Assembly (NCBI RefSeq): GCF_932274485.2
Contig: NC_065881.2
Coordinates: 75,704,702 to 75,768,701 of the forward strand
From: Patella vulgata
Lineage: Eukaryota > Mollusca > Gastropoda > Patellidae
Reading direction: 5' to 3'
DNA: 64,000 nucleotides
The notes beneath the pieces were generated by a model. That model saw only the letters and a list, made by a program, of their open reading frames with translations, was not told the origin of the DNA and ran no database searches. Positions within the stretch are counted from its first letter, which is position 1; the number at the start of each line of letters is the position of its first letter. The position numbers were made by a program, and so were the translations under genes. Below, piece by piece: positions 10,411-20,143 of this stretch.

Positions 10411-10498
10411 CATGCCATATTTTAGTGATATGTATTTATTTAAAGGCAGTGAAATCACATGCCTTGATAACCGATAAGATAACAGCAACTTGGTATAC
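10411..10498 (+). repeat. Direct repeat R2, second copy
   Basis: Matches 9886-9975. It starts 16 bp after the palindromic element ends. Confidence 0.65.
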
Positions 10499-10554
10499 TA
10501 CGCGAAGACAAAAGACAACAGTTAATGTAAAGAAGAAGGTTGATTCGGAGCGGC

Positions 10555-10712
10555 ATGGGTTCGTATGTTATTTGATAATATAATAATCGCAATAAATAAC
10601 AGCAATATCTAGAACAAATAAATTCAGAATTAATTTAAGTATGCACGAAATTACAGTGTTGTGAAATAAATGGGACCTGAAGAGGGGGGTGGGGTGGGCA
10701 TCACACAACTGT
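10555..10712 (+). repeat. Direct repeat R1, second copy
   Basis: Matches 9705-9828 with an internal insertion. Both copies contain a G-rich run just before the ACAACTG end. Confidence 0.65.
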
Positions 10713-10851
10713 TTAAATTAATGAGACCAACCGCATCCGATTCTCCAAAATGTGTTGTCTAATCACTGGCACGTTGCTGAAGTCATACGGAAAATTCGTC
10801 TATCAGGAATTTTGGGCCTTGTTTAGGGTTACCTTATTGTTATTTACTCGG

Positions 10852-11032
10852 CGTTTTGGTTGGGTGGCCAAAATGGTCTAACGTGTGCTATTTAGAATAC
10901 AAGGTTGTGTCATTGGCGAAAGTCAGTGTGTCGTGGTTTCGAGTCCAGGCTTTTCGTGACAAGGAGTAGGGTCGCTAGTCCAAACTCGTGGGTTTTTCTT
11001 CGTCGTCCGGTGTCCTCTCACTGCTAAAGGTA
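10852..11032 (+). mobile_element. SINE family B, old 3'-truncated copy
   Basis: Degraded head (TTGGGTGGCCAAAATGGTCTAACG), box B GTGGTTTCGAGTCC, GACAAGGAGTAGGGTCGC and CTCGTGGGTTTTTCT remain. It breaks off after CACTGCTAAAG. Confidence 0.8.
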
Positions 11033-11990
11033 AAACTAGAATATAAAATCAATGATGTAAATGTTTTTATTTTATGTTTTAATCATGACTATAAAACACC
11101 TTAAAACATTATTGTCATTTCCTCCACATCGCTGAGAAGGGACTATTTCCTTCAGTCAGGACTCGCAGTTGCCTCGTACGCACACCTGTCAGTAATACAA
11201 GCTCAACCAAATGGCAAAACCATAATATACATCAAATAAAGACGATAAAAATCACCACTGCGCATAGTTCTTACCATGAGAATGAAACGCAAATAAAACA
11301 CAACGAGGTATTAATAATATGCTTGTAAATCTCTGTGATGGCGTAGCAGTCCAATTTTGAACAGACCCGATGTATATTGTTAGTCAAAACGCAAATATTT
11401 TAAAAAGCGCATTGTTCTTGGTTCTATAGGAGTTTGACCAATCTCTAGGAGATATAACATGACTTACATTGGATGGCGATTAGATGTTTAGCTGTAAAAA
11501 TAGAACCTGCAGGTGGAGAACGAAAGATATGGTCTCAGATATTGTCACGGTAGCCGAAGCTACCCAATCATCATCTTTTGAACTATCTGTATAAATAGCA
11601 AAAAAAAAACCCACCCCATTTAAACCCTGACACTCGAAAGAGAGATTGGAACACCATGGAGCAAGGATGGGTCTGAAGTCGGATTTGCAATCAGCATTAT
11701 ACCATGGTTTATTGAAACATTTTAGATTAGTAGTGTTTTTTTTTTAATCGTCTGTTCAGTTACATCTTGATGAATTGAAGTGAATAAGGTCATGGGCTAA
11801 TCGTCATCTTCAAACTCCTTTGCATCAAAAGGGAAGAAACACAAAGATTCAAAAGGTGCCCAATCAGTCTTATGCAACGTCCATAAGGAAAAATAAAAAC
11901 ACATACTTATGGAAAACAGCTACTAGTGTAGAAATCAATAATAACGAATCAATACGTTAAAACACAGCACAGGTGTCCGGTAATAAAGAA
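11033..11990. other. No gene seen
   Basis: AT-rich sequence with no convincing open frame, splice pattern or recognised repeat. Confidence 0.5.
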
Positions 11991-11994
11991 AAGT

Positions 11995-12168
11995 GTGTGT
12001 GAGAGAGAGAACTAGGTCATTTCGAGACCAACATATATTGTTTAATTTTATTTCAATAATTCGCTTGCGCGTAGGGGTCTTTAGCAGTGGGAGGAAACCG
12101 GAGAACCCGGAGAAAACCCACGAGGTTGGACAGGCGACCCCACTCCTTGTCACGTACAGCCGGGAAAT
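11995..12168 (-). mobile_element. SINE family B, 5'-truncated
   Basis: GA-rich tail, ACTAGGTCATTTCG, the TTTATTTCAATAATTCGC block, the core and the GGCGACCC..CTTGTCACGTACA block are present on the minus strand. The tRNA-like head is missing. Confidence 0.88.
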
Positions 12169-12887
12169 AAAGAAAAGTAGATGTACTATTAATGAATTAA
12201 GGTGTAATAACGAATAACGAAAAGAGGTTGAAAACATAAAACAAACGTCTTGAATATAAAGGATGAATATTGTGTGTGATTTAGTTGTATTTTACGTCCG
12301 CTTCCACCGAGGTGATATCGCAGACAATGAATATTATACACGGAAGGTTTATATACAAAACAAACAACAACTTATTAACAAATAAGCTATAGCGAAACAA
12401 CTTAAACATGTTGAGTAAGGTACCAAATCAAAAGGAATTTATCTTATAATTGCCGTTCTTTACTTTCAAGCAAATGACTAACAAGTTATATAATGGATAT
12501 ATATACCCAATACATATTAATGTGTTTGATTTAATTTAAGTTGAAGAGATTAATCTGGCTGAATAAGTCTCACTTCGTAGAAATAGACAATCGCTTAACA
12601 AATTGCACAAAGGCAACAATTAAACAAGACGGTTGATTGGAGACTGAATGAATGAAATGTAGTTTTATGGCGCGTCAGATCCAACCGGGATATTTTGCAC
12701 ATATAGTGACATCTACAAGACATATTAAATGAAATCAAATATATTAATATAAATAAATAAAAACAAGTAGTTAAAATAATTAAAATGAAAAAACAATATT
12801 GTATGTAAATCATACCTCGAGTATGGTATAGCGTTAACCATATAGCGTTAAGGTGCGCAAGTTTGTCAATGCTATAATCCTGGAGTG

Positions 12888-12965
12888 GCATTAAGTGATT
12901 GAGCACATTAAACAAACACAACACAATTTGTATGGCAAACAATCACTGATTTATACACATATAGC
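12888..12965 (+). repeat. Dispersed repeat shared with the hairpin at 62347-62437
   Basis: GATTGAGCACAT, ACACAACACAATTTGTA and AAACAATCACTG occur here in the same order as at 62347-62400. Here only one arm is obvious. Probably a relic of the same small element. Confidence 0.55.
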
Positions 12966-13032
12966 ACGACGTTTCGCCACGTATTCGCCAATGAATGCTG
13001 GTGGTACTAACCATCGTGTTATATATGTACGT

Positions 13033-13391
13033 CAGGGCTGAGCTGAGTCAAAATTTTGGCTTAACTAGTTATCTAGTTAAAAATGAACGAGTTAACTAGT
13101 TAATAAAAAAACAGTTAAAAAGTCAAAATTACAATAGAGCAAAAACACATAGCAAATATCAAATGAAAGATATTCATGTTTATATATCATTCTACGGGTT
13201 TATCCAACATGACACTACATAGAATATTTTTAATTATCTTCACTGTTTTCGTGCAAGAAAACGATTGCAGATGGCGTTTCTTTACATAAAGCCATTCGTC
13301 TGTGTTCATATACGAGTCCGTAAGTTGAAAATAATCGTACTGAACTCACAAAGAGCTAGATTTCCTTGTAAAAATTATTTAACCAGCCCTG
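13033..13391. mobile_element. hAT-type MITE with 8-bp target duplication
   Basis: The 359-bp element begins CAGGGCTGAG and ends CCAGCCCTG, so the terminal inverted repeats start CAGGGCTG as in many hAT elements. It is flanked by ATGTACGT (13025-13032) and ATGTACAT (13392-13399), an 8-bp duplication with one mismatch, the size typical of hAT. The interior holds several TTAACTAGTTA palindromes and no transposase. Confidence 0.8.
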
Positions 13392-13559
13392 ATGTACATT
13401 GCTAATAGTCTTTATTTATCGGTTTTTTTAGAGATGTTGAGGTATATATATCGGCAGCTAAACAGGTTTGGTGCAGGGAGGTTCGTATATTAAATAGACC
13501 ATACAGGCTTTAGGATCTGTCCACCATCTGCACTAGTCTATTGTCGATAAAGTTAGCAT

Positions 13560-14205
13560 CATGATTAACTGGGCTTGGGTATAGATAGCCTACATCAGGG
13601 TTAACCGGGGTAAGGTATAGTTAGCCTACTGTAGATATGGTGAAAATAAAGGTTAAGTGGGATAAGGTATGGTTAGCCTACTATAGATACGGCGAACATT
13701 ACTGTTAACCGGGGTAAGGTATAGGTAGCTTACTGTAGATACGGTGAACATTAGTGTTAACCGGGGTAAGGTATAGGTAGCTTACTGTAGATACGGTGAA
13801 CATTAGGGGTAACTGGAGTAAGGTATATGTAGCCTACTGTAGATACGGTGAACATTAGGGGTAACTGGGGCAAGGTATAGGTAGCCTACTGTAGATACGG
13901 TGAACATTAGGGGTAACTGGAGTAAGGTATAGGTAGCCTACTGTAGATACGGTGAACATTAGAGGTAACTGGAGTAAGGTATAGGTAGCCTACTGTAGAT
14001 ACGGTGAACATTAGGGGTAACTGGAGTAAGGTATAGGTAGCCTACTGTAGATACGGTGAACATTAGTGGTAACTTGAGTAAGGTATAGGTAGCCTACTGT
14101 AGATACGATGAACATTAGAGTTTCCTGGGGTAAGGTATGGTTAGCCTATAGTTAGCCTACTGTAGATACGGTGAACATCAGGGTTAACTAAGGTAAGGTA
14201 TCTGT
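13560..14205 (+). repeat. 52-bp minisatellite, about 12 copies
   Basis: Unit of 52 bp with core GTAGCCTACTGTAGATACGG; starts of the CATTAG word fall at 13801, 13853, 13905, 13957, 14009 and 14061. Units are most alike in the middle and decay toward both ends. It lies just upstream of the ankyrin/SOCS gene. Confidence 0.95.
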
Positions 14206-14235
14206 TTAAAACAATTCTGGTGGACAGATTCTAAT

Positions 14236-14378
14236 AACAGAGAGACAGATGGGGTTTAGCGTCCCCTCGACACAAACTAAGTCACATGTTCAGTCTTATT
14301 TCAATAATTCGCTTGATCGGTGGGTCTTTTGAAGTAGGATAAAACGCGCACGCGTTAAACAATTAGACCCCCACCCCA
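14236..14378 (-). mobile_element. SINE family B, internally deleted
   Basis: GAGAGACAGATGGGGTTTAG, the CTCGACACAAACTAAGTCA block, TTATTTCAATAATTCGCTTG and part of the head (GCGCGCACGC-like, ACCCCCACCCC) remain on the minus strand. Most of the core is gone. Confidence 0.75.
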
Positions 14379-14421
14379 TATTTAAAAAAATACAATTGCT
14401 TTATAAAATATATGTATTTGA

Positions 14422-15147
14422 TTCATCTTTAAAATTAAAACAGCATGTTTAATATATTTAAGGCAACTGAAGATAACACTATGCCAAGCTGAAACGGATG
14501 GAAATATAGTAGAGGTAGCAGAAACATTATCATTACACGATAAGAAGCGAGCTTTACTTATTGCTGCTGAACACCGATTGTATGAAGTACTGATATATCT
14601 GGTAGAACATGGTTTAAATTTACAATATGCTGATAGCCACAACCTGATGCACATACTTATAGCCAACTATGACAAATATGATGATACATGTAAACATGAT
14701 TTGTTTTTACCATGTGTGGTTAAATTAATTGATGGTGGTGCAGACGTCAACAAGGTGAATGAAAATAAATCAACATCTTTATTTCTAGCTGCTTGTAATG
14801 GGTTGTACGAAGTTGTGATATATTTGTTAGAACATGGTGGTGACATTCATTATGATGAGAACCGACAAGAAAACCTGCTGAACACAGTTTTATATTACTA
14901 TATATACCAAAGACAAGACGATGGATGTAGACCTTATTTGTTACACTGTGTAAGTAAATTAGTTGATGCTGGTGTAGACGTCAACCAGTTGAATCTAAAT
15001 AAAGAGGCACCTATAGTTTTAGCTGCTATAGAAAGGCTATATGAAGTTGTGATATATCTGATAGAAAACGGAGCTGATGCACATTATGTTGGCCGGCGTC
15101 ATGACAACCTGTTGCACGTACTTTTACAGGTTTCCCTATATTTATAG
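14422..15147 (+). CDS. Ankyrin-repeat/SOCS-box gene, 5' part of the visible exon
   Basis: The frame is open from a TGA at 14419 to a stop at 15145-15147 and has no ATG near its start. It is therefore probably an internal or 3' exon whose acceptor lies between 14422 and about 14570 (candidate AGs after AAAACAG or TTTAAG). It encodes three to four ankyrin units of about 64-65 residues per repeat period, with ALLIAAEHRLYEV, SLFLAACNGLYEV and PIVLAAIERLYEV helices and GADVNKVNENK-type hairpins. The ankyrin register continues in another frame after 15147 (see the next entry). This may be a frameshift mutation, a small deletion, or an assembly error. No upstream exon was found. Confidence 0.8.
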   Translation, partial: FIFKIKTACLIYLRQLKITLCQAETDGNIVEVAETLSLHDKKRALLIAAEHRLYEVLIYLVEHGLNLQYADSHNLMHILIANYDKYDDTCKHDLFLPCVVKLIDGGADVNKVNENKSTSLFLAACNGLYEVVIYLLEHGGDIHYDENRQENLLNTVLYYYIYQRQDDGCRPYLLHCVSKLVDAGVDVNQLNLNKEAPIVLAAIERLYEVVIYLIENGADAHYVGRRHDNLLHVLLQVSLYL

Positions 15148-17114
15148 CTGCAAAAAAAGGATTGTATGACGTCGTGATGTATCTGTTAGAACATGGAGTA
15201 GATGTACAGTATGTTGATAAATATGAATGCAACATTCTTCACTGTGTTTTAAGTGATATGTGTTCCTTTGTGAAATATGACGAGAAGTATATAAAGCTTG
15301 TTAATATCTTAATAAACACAGAATTAGACATAAACCAACCTGACTATAAAGGTAATACCCCGATGTTCTATGTCGCTACACTCGACCCTTCTGATGAATT
15401 CCGCCCGTCCTATGCGGGTAAATTGTACCCATTGACATTGAAATTAGCGAAAGGACAGGATATCCACGTTCGTCGGAAATGGGAATTGGTTAACATTCTT
15501 TTAGAAGCTGGTTGTAATGTGAACCATCAAAACGAACTGGGACAAACGGCTTTAATGTACCATATAAAACACCAATCTGATATCAGTATATTAAAACTGT
15601 TAATTCCATATTCTGATCTAACTTTAGCTGATGATAATGGGGATACAGCATTCAGTTATTGTGTCCAATATCAAATGATCAATTCGACACCCGTCTTTAA
15701 ACTTTTTTTAGATACAGGTTTAGATCTGGGGTCACGCTTCAAAGGAGTTACGTTATTCCACATTTTGATGTGTAAGAGGCTTGGGATATTCAGTTATTGC
15801 ATAAGGCTAAAGTTAATTGTTAATGGTGTTACAGCTGACGGAGAAAATGTGTTTCATCTTTTAGCTGGTGTTAACTATGATTATTGTCTGAACAAGTATA
15901 ACTGGTTGTTAAATAACGAGATAGATATCAACCATCCCAGTTATAAAACCAACACACCTACTATGAAAGCTGCCTTTTTATTGAACAGTAGATATTTAGA
16001 ACTGTTGATACGTCATCCAAGACTAGAGATCAATGCACAAAATAACCAGGGTCACACGGCTCTTCATTTTTGTATCATTGGATTTACAATGTTTAAAGAC
16101 GGGTTGAGCAAGAGACGGGTACATGATGTTGTTAAGAATTATTGTAGACATATATATCCAATTTACATGGATTGTATTGATATTCTACTTGGTGTTAATG
16201 GAATAGATGTAAATATTCAAGATGAAGAAGGTAGAACTAGTTTAATGATGGCTGCAATGAAAAACGACAGAGTTCTTACAAGGAAATTACTTCAAGCTGG
16301 TGCAATAGTTAACATGTTAGACTTTTTAGGAAGATCTGCTATACACTATCTTAATATTTATCAGAGTGTGTTTGATTTGACTTGTTTGACGATTATCCAA
16401 ACGGCCTTATGTTTCCCCTTCTTTTGGGAACCCTGCCGCGTTGTTTGTTTTATTAGGCATTTAGTTGCTGAAAATTGTTGTCTTCAGATCCTCGTATCAT
16501 CTTCAGTTGAAAGTAGCTATAGGCAAATTGATCGTATTGAATTAACTCTTCAAGAAAGAGATAAACTCAGAAAACTGTTATATATCAGTGGCGCCGAAGG
16601 AGAGGAAATTATGACAACTTTAAATTTTGATGAGGAAGATAACCGATATGAAGACAACAGCACCATTCGCTCACGAGGCAGGGAAGAATTTATTAATTTC
16701 TGTAGTAATATATCTCTCAAGTCCCTGTGTAGAAGGATCCTCAGACAGAATCTTGGACTGGAAATAAAGCAGAAGGTTGGGGATTTAGATTTGCCTCATG
16801 AATTAAATGATTTTCTTCTACTAAGAGATGTTCTTCATCCGATGGATTACAACGTAGACCATATTGATGATGGCTGTACTTATTTTGATGATGATGATGA
16901 TTATGATGGTTATGATATAGATAAAGATAGGGATGACGATTATAGTCAATATGACTACCAGTATTTTACTCTCAGTACGGACCTTGAACTAAGACAAGAT
17001 TTTCTGAAAACCGGGATATTTCCTAATGGTGAATATGATGCTATTGTTGCTGATGATGATTATTATACTGATGATGATTATGATGATGATAAATATAATG
17101 ATGATTTTCTTTAA
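15105..17114 (+). CDS. Ankyrin-repeat/SOCS-box gene, main part with acidic tail
   Basis: Open from a TGA at 15102-15104; ankyrin homology resumes at about 15135 (PIFIAAKKGLYDVV). About ten further ankyrin-like units follow, then at about residues 515-570 a SOCS box: BC-box SLKSLCRRIL followed by LDLPHELNDFLLL in the Cul5-box position. After the SOCS box the protein ends in some 80 residues very rich in Asp and Tyr. In the ASB family, ankyrin repeats bind the substrate and the SOCS box recruits elongin B/C and cullin 5 for ubiquitylation, so an E3-adaptor role is inferred. An acidic extension after the SOCS box is not usual. It is paralogous to the SOCS genes at 30.7-42.5 kb, though much larger. 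Confidence 0.88.
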   Translation, partial: QPVARTFTGFPIFIAAKKGLYDVVMYLLEHGVDVQYVDKYECNILHCVLSDMCSFVKYDEKYIKLVNILINTELDINQPDYKGNTPMFYVATLDPSDEFRPSYAGKLYPLTLKLAKGQDIHVRRKWELVNILLEAGCNVNHQNELGQTALMYHIKHQSDISILKLLIPYSDLTLADDNGDTAFSYCVQYQMINSTPVFKLFLDTGLDLGSRFKGVTLFHILMCKRLGIFSYCIRLKLIVNGVTADGENVFHLLAGVNYDYCLNKYNWLLNNEIDINHPSYKTNTPTMKAAFLLNSRYLELLIRHPRLEINAQNNQGHTALHFCIIGFTMFKDGLSKRRVHDVVKNYCRHIYPIYMDCIDILLGVNGIDVNIQDEEGRTSLMMAAMKNDRVLTRKLLQAGAIVNMLDFLGRSAIHYLNIYQSVFDLTCLTIIQTALCFPFFWEPCRVVCFIRHLVAENCCLQILVSSSVESSYRQIDRIELTLQERDKLRKLLYISGAEGEEIMTTLNFDEEDNRYEDNSTIRSRGREEFINFCSNISLKSLCRRILRQNLGLEIKQKVGDLDLPHELNDFLLLRDVLHPMDYNVDHIDDGCTYFDDDDDYDGYDIDKDRDDDYSQYDYQYFTLSTDLELRQDFLKTGIFPNGEYDAIVADDDYYTDDDYDDDKYNDDFL

Positions 17115-17786
17115 TCATTAACCGTTAACTAGATGAACAGTAATAACAATAATAATGACACAGTCTATAATTCTTTGTTTCCGCGATACACCATTTGAAT
17201 AGGGCATTGTGGGATTCATCTGAAATCCCGTAGACTTAATTTGTACTATCACTCTAGCTCTGCATTAGATGCAGTAGTACGTGGAGTGTCATAATCTTTG
17301 TGCGTTTTTAACAAGAGTTCTGTTCTTGGACTCTGTCTATTGATATCAATAATGAGTTTTGAATAAGTGAGTTTATAGTTTTGGTTTTAAGCTAGTATAA
17401 ATGTTTTGGGTGGTAAATTTTCTATTTTATGGATCTGGAATTGTATTGTACGGATTGTGGTGTTTAATTTTAGTGGTGGAGACATTTTAGGTTTTTTTTT
17501 AAATGGGTTTAGTTCTTAATATAGCTGGTAACTCGTTGGAATCTTTCAGTTCTGAAGGTGGTCTATTTCGGAAAAGGTTGTGTATCGGGTGATCTGTGAA
17601 CCTTTGCCTTGGTTGTTTTTTCGTAAGTGTAGCTGGGATAAAACAAAATTACGTATTCGTAAGTGTAGCTGGGATAAAACTAAATTAAATGCATGCATCT
17701 TTACCATATGTTACAGATTTTCAGCAAGGTCACACATCGGCTCTTTTCCACAAACGGGTAAGCTAATTCTTTTATAAATATTGCAT
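17115..17786. other. 3' flank of the ankyrin gene; no gene seen
   Basis: Contains a weak match to dispersed repeat D near 17243-17300 and a 32-bp tandem pair (CGTAAGTGTAGCTGGGATAA) at 17622-17686. No coding signal. Confidence 0.5.
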
Positions 17787-19095
17787 TTACTGTCTGTTCC
17801 AGGCGATACTATGTCTCGAAAATTGCTTGCTATTTCTTAAATTTTTAATTAAAATCGATAACATACCTGGAATCGTCATCACATTTCTTTTTTCGTCGAG
17901 TATTCTCTTGTAAATTCCAAATATTTCGACACCAGTCACTTTCTTAGAACATAAACATTACCACCGCGCCTGCGTAAACTGAGACACTCGCATATCATGT
18001 AGGGGTATAAGGTATTCCACAAATCGGGTGCATTCGGTTAATAATGTCTAGTGAAGGAGACACGTTTATTACGCTTCAGTAATACGTATTGTCCCCCGCC
18101 TTTCGAAGAAAGCACGGGGACTATCATTAAAATAGACCTGTATGCCCCACGTTTTGTGACACAATAACTCTTTTTCTAGCATGTTCAAACTTGGTGTCGG
18201 TGTTTATTATGTGAATGCCCTGGTGGAGGTCGAAGATGCGCACTTTCTGCTTAGGGTAAGCAGAGATATGCAATTTGAGTGGTCGATGCTTTGGGATACG
18301 ATGACTTTAGTTCTAATTAAGTGGGATTAGTTGGCTTGTTTTCGATTATTTTCAAAGCTGTTTCTAAACGTTTCTTGCAAAATAAATACATTTATTTTAC
18401 AATGTCAATAATTTATATTTATTTTCAGCAAATAACTGCTATTGAAAAACTTGGTTTCATAAATTCTCCTTTCAAGTGGTGACCACCCACTCCCCTCCCC
18501 AACTCTTGAGCCACCGGATTATATGACCGAGTCTGGGTATTTTTTGGTATATGCATGAACCTTATAATAGGTCCATGGTATATGTTATGTGGCCCAATTC
18601 CAAATTTCTATCACATGTCACTATAACATAGGTTAAACTTTGTATGTAGTTTATATTATGGGATGGAGACCAATTTAATATTCAATGTAACAAACAACTG
18701 TGGTCTAGAACCAAATGGCAAACTATTACTATCTAATATTACCTCCTGGAAATAGCTCTTTAAAACAGGTTATATTCTACTCCAGGATGGAAACAACTAT
18801 TTAAATATGCAAATAGTACGAAATTACTCCAAGCTGAACCGACACCCCTTTTCCACTTAGACCGTTCCAAATAACGAGGTCAAACATGGCCATCTTCAGT
18901 ACCGCGAAAGTAAACAAACCACGATTTTTCAAGGGAGAAATGTTATATAGCTTGATCTGAAATTAGTTTCAACGCGGTAGAAAGCAAAGGGGTGGCAATT
19001 CCAGGTAGGTCGTTAAGTTTTAACCATTTTAATTAAAGACTTAAGACATAGCAAGCGATTTTCGAGTCGTAAGAGCGCCTGGAATAGACAGTAAT
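17787..19095. mobile_element. Inverted-repeat element with about 95-bp arms
   Basis: The arm at 17787-17880 (TTACTGTCTGTTCCAGGCG, ATTGCTTGCTAT, TTTAATTAAAAT, CCTGGAA) recurs as the reverse complement at 18998-19095. The 1.1 kb between them encodes nothing recognisable and carries a shorter GTCCCCCGCC element at 18091-18330. It fits a non-autonomous TIR transposon with a later insertion. Confidence 0.7.
18091..18330 (+). mobile_element. GTCCCCCGCC-hairpin element, short copy
   Basis: Begins GTCCCCCGCCTTTCGAAG followed by AAGCACGGGGAC, a hairpin, then one unit of the repeat GGGACACGATAACT..TTCAAACTTGGTG..GGGTAAGCAGAGAT that is present several times at 43434-44396. The right end is missing or unrecognised. 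Confidence 0.75.
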
Positions 19096-19369
19096 TATTT
19101 GATTAGGTGACTTTGAAAGTAAAGTGTGGGAATAGTTTCGTGCGTTTGAAATTCGATTATGTACGTAAATATGTAATACTGTAATGTAAAATTACAAGTC
19201 GTATACCCAATAAAACTATTGGTTATGTACCCATGAATAATGACAACCATTGTATAATTTATATTTGCAGAAACTATGTATATAAAATATGTTTTTGTGT
19301 TTGTTGTAAATGGTATACCAGAATAATGGTATCGATTAACCAGCATCATATTACGCGTTTACGTGTTTG

Positions 19370-20080
19370 TGGATTATATAACCTTATGGATTATGTAAAT
19401 GGACTAATCGTATTAATATATTGATTGGCAATGCATCGAACCAGTTGAACGTTTTAAGAAAAATAAACTATACATTCAAGAGAGAATACCTGGAAAAATG
19501 TATTTAACATTGATGCCAATATTGGAATATTCATCTAAAGAGTGGGACAATTGTGGAAAAGTCAGTTCTGGGCGTTTAGAAAAGCTCCAAATCGAAGCAG
19601 CTCGAATTGTAACGGGCTTAACAAGTTATGCGAGTTTAAAATCCATTTATAAAGAGTCGGGGTGGAAAACTCTAAAACCTCGGAGGCTGGTCAGGAAATT
19701 GTCAATATTCTATAAAATTGTAAATGCCCAGTTACCCGAATATCTTACAGACCTTGTGCCAGATATAGTTTCACAAAATAGCAATTATGATCTGCGCAAC
19801 TCTCAAGATCTGTGTCATAGTCTAATCAAACTGACGGACAGCATATCAAAATTCTTTTTTTTCCATCCACTGTTAAATTGTGAAACTCTTTGGATCTACA
19901 TTTGAGACAATTACTAACATTTTCTCTTTTTAAAGAGTTGAAGCTCTGTACGGTATATTTTCAAAACTCAAAAGATCCAACGTATTTTTCATCTGGTGAT
20001 GTATATTTTAACATTCTACTCTGCAGGTTGCGCAGTAAGTGCAGTGCCAAATGGCGATTTATAATATATTCATAGCTGAA
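19370..20080 (+). mobile_element. Non-LTR retrotransposon (LINE) 3' end, dead
   Basis: The frame at 19498-19905 encodes the region after the RT palm typical of Jockey/CR1-group LINEs: PILEYSSKEWD, LEKLQIEAARIVTGL, RRLVRKLSIFYKIVN, PEYLTDLVP, DLRN. Just upstream, in another frame, lies NQLNVLRKINYTFKREYLEK, and the downstream frame at about 19890 carries SLDLHLRQ-like and RLRSKCSA-like ends. At least two frameshifts separate these pieces. The RT catalytic domain and endonuclease are absent, so this is a 5'-truncated inactive copy. Confidence 0.85.
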
Positions 20081-20143
20081 TTGAAGAAGTTGATATAATA
20101 CTATTTAAAAATTCTCATATTTTGTTGTATTAGGAGTCCTGGG

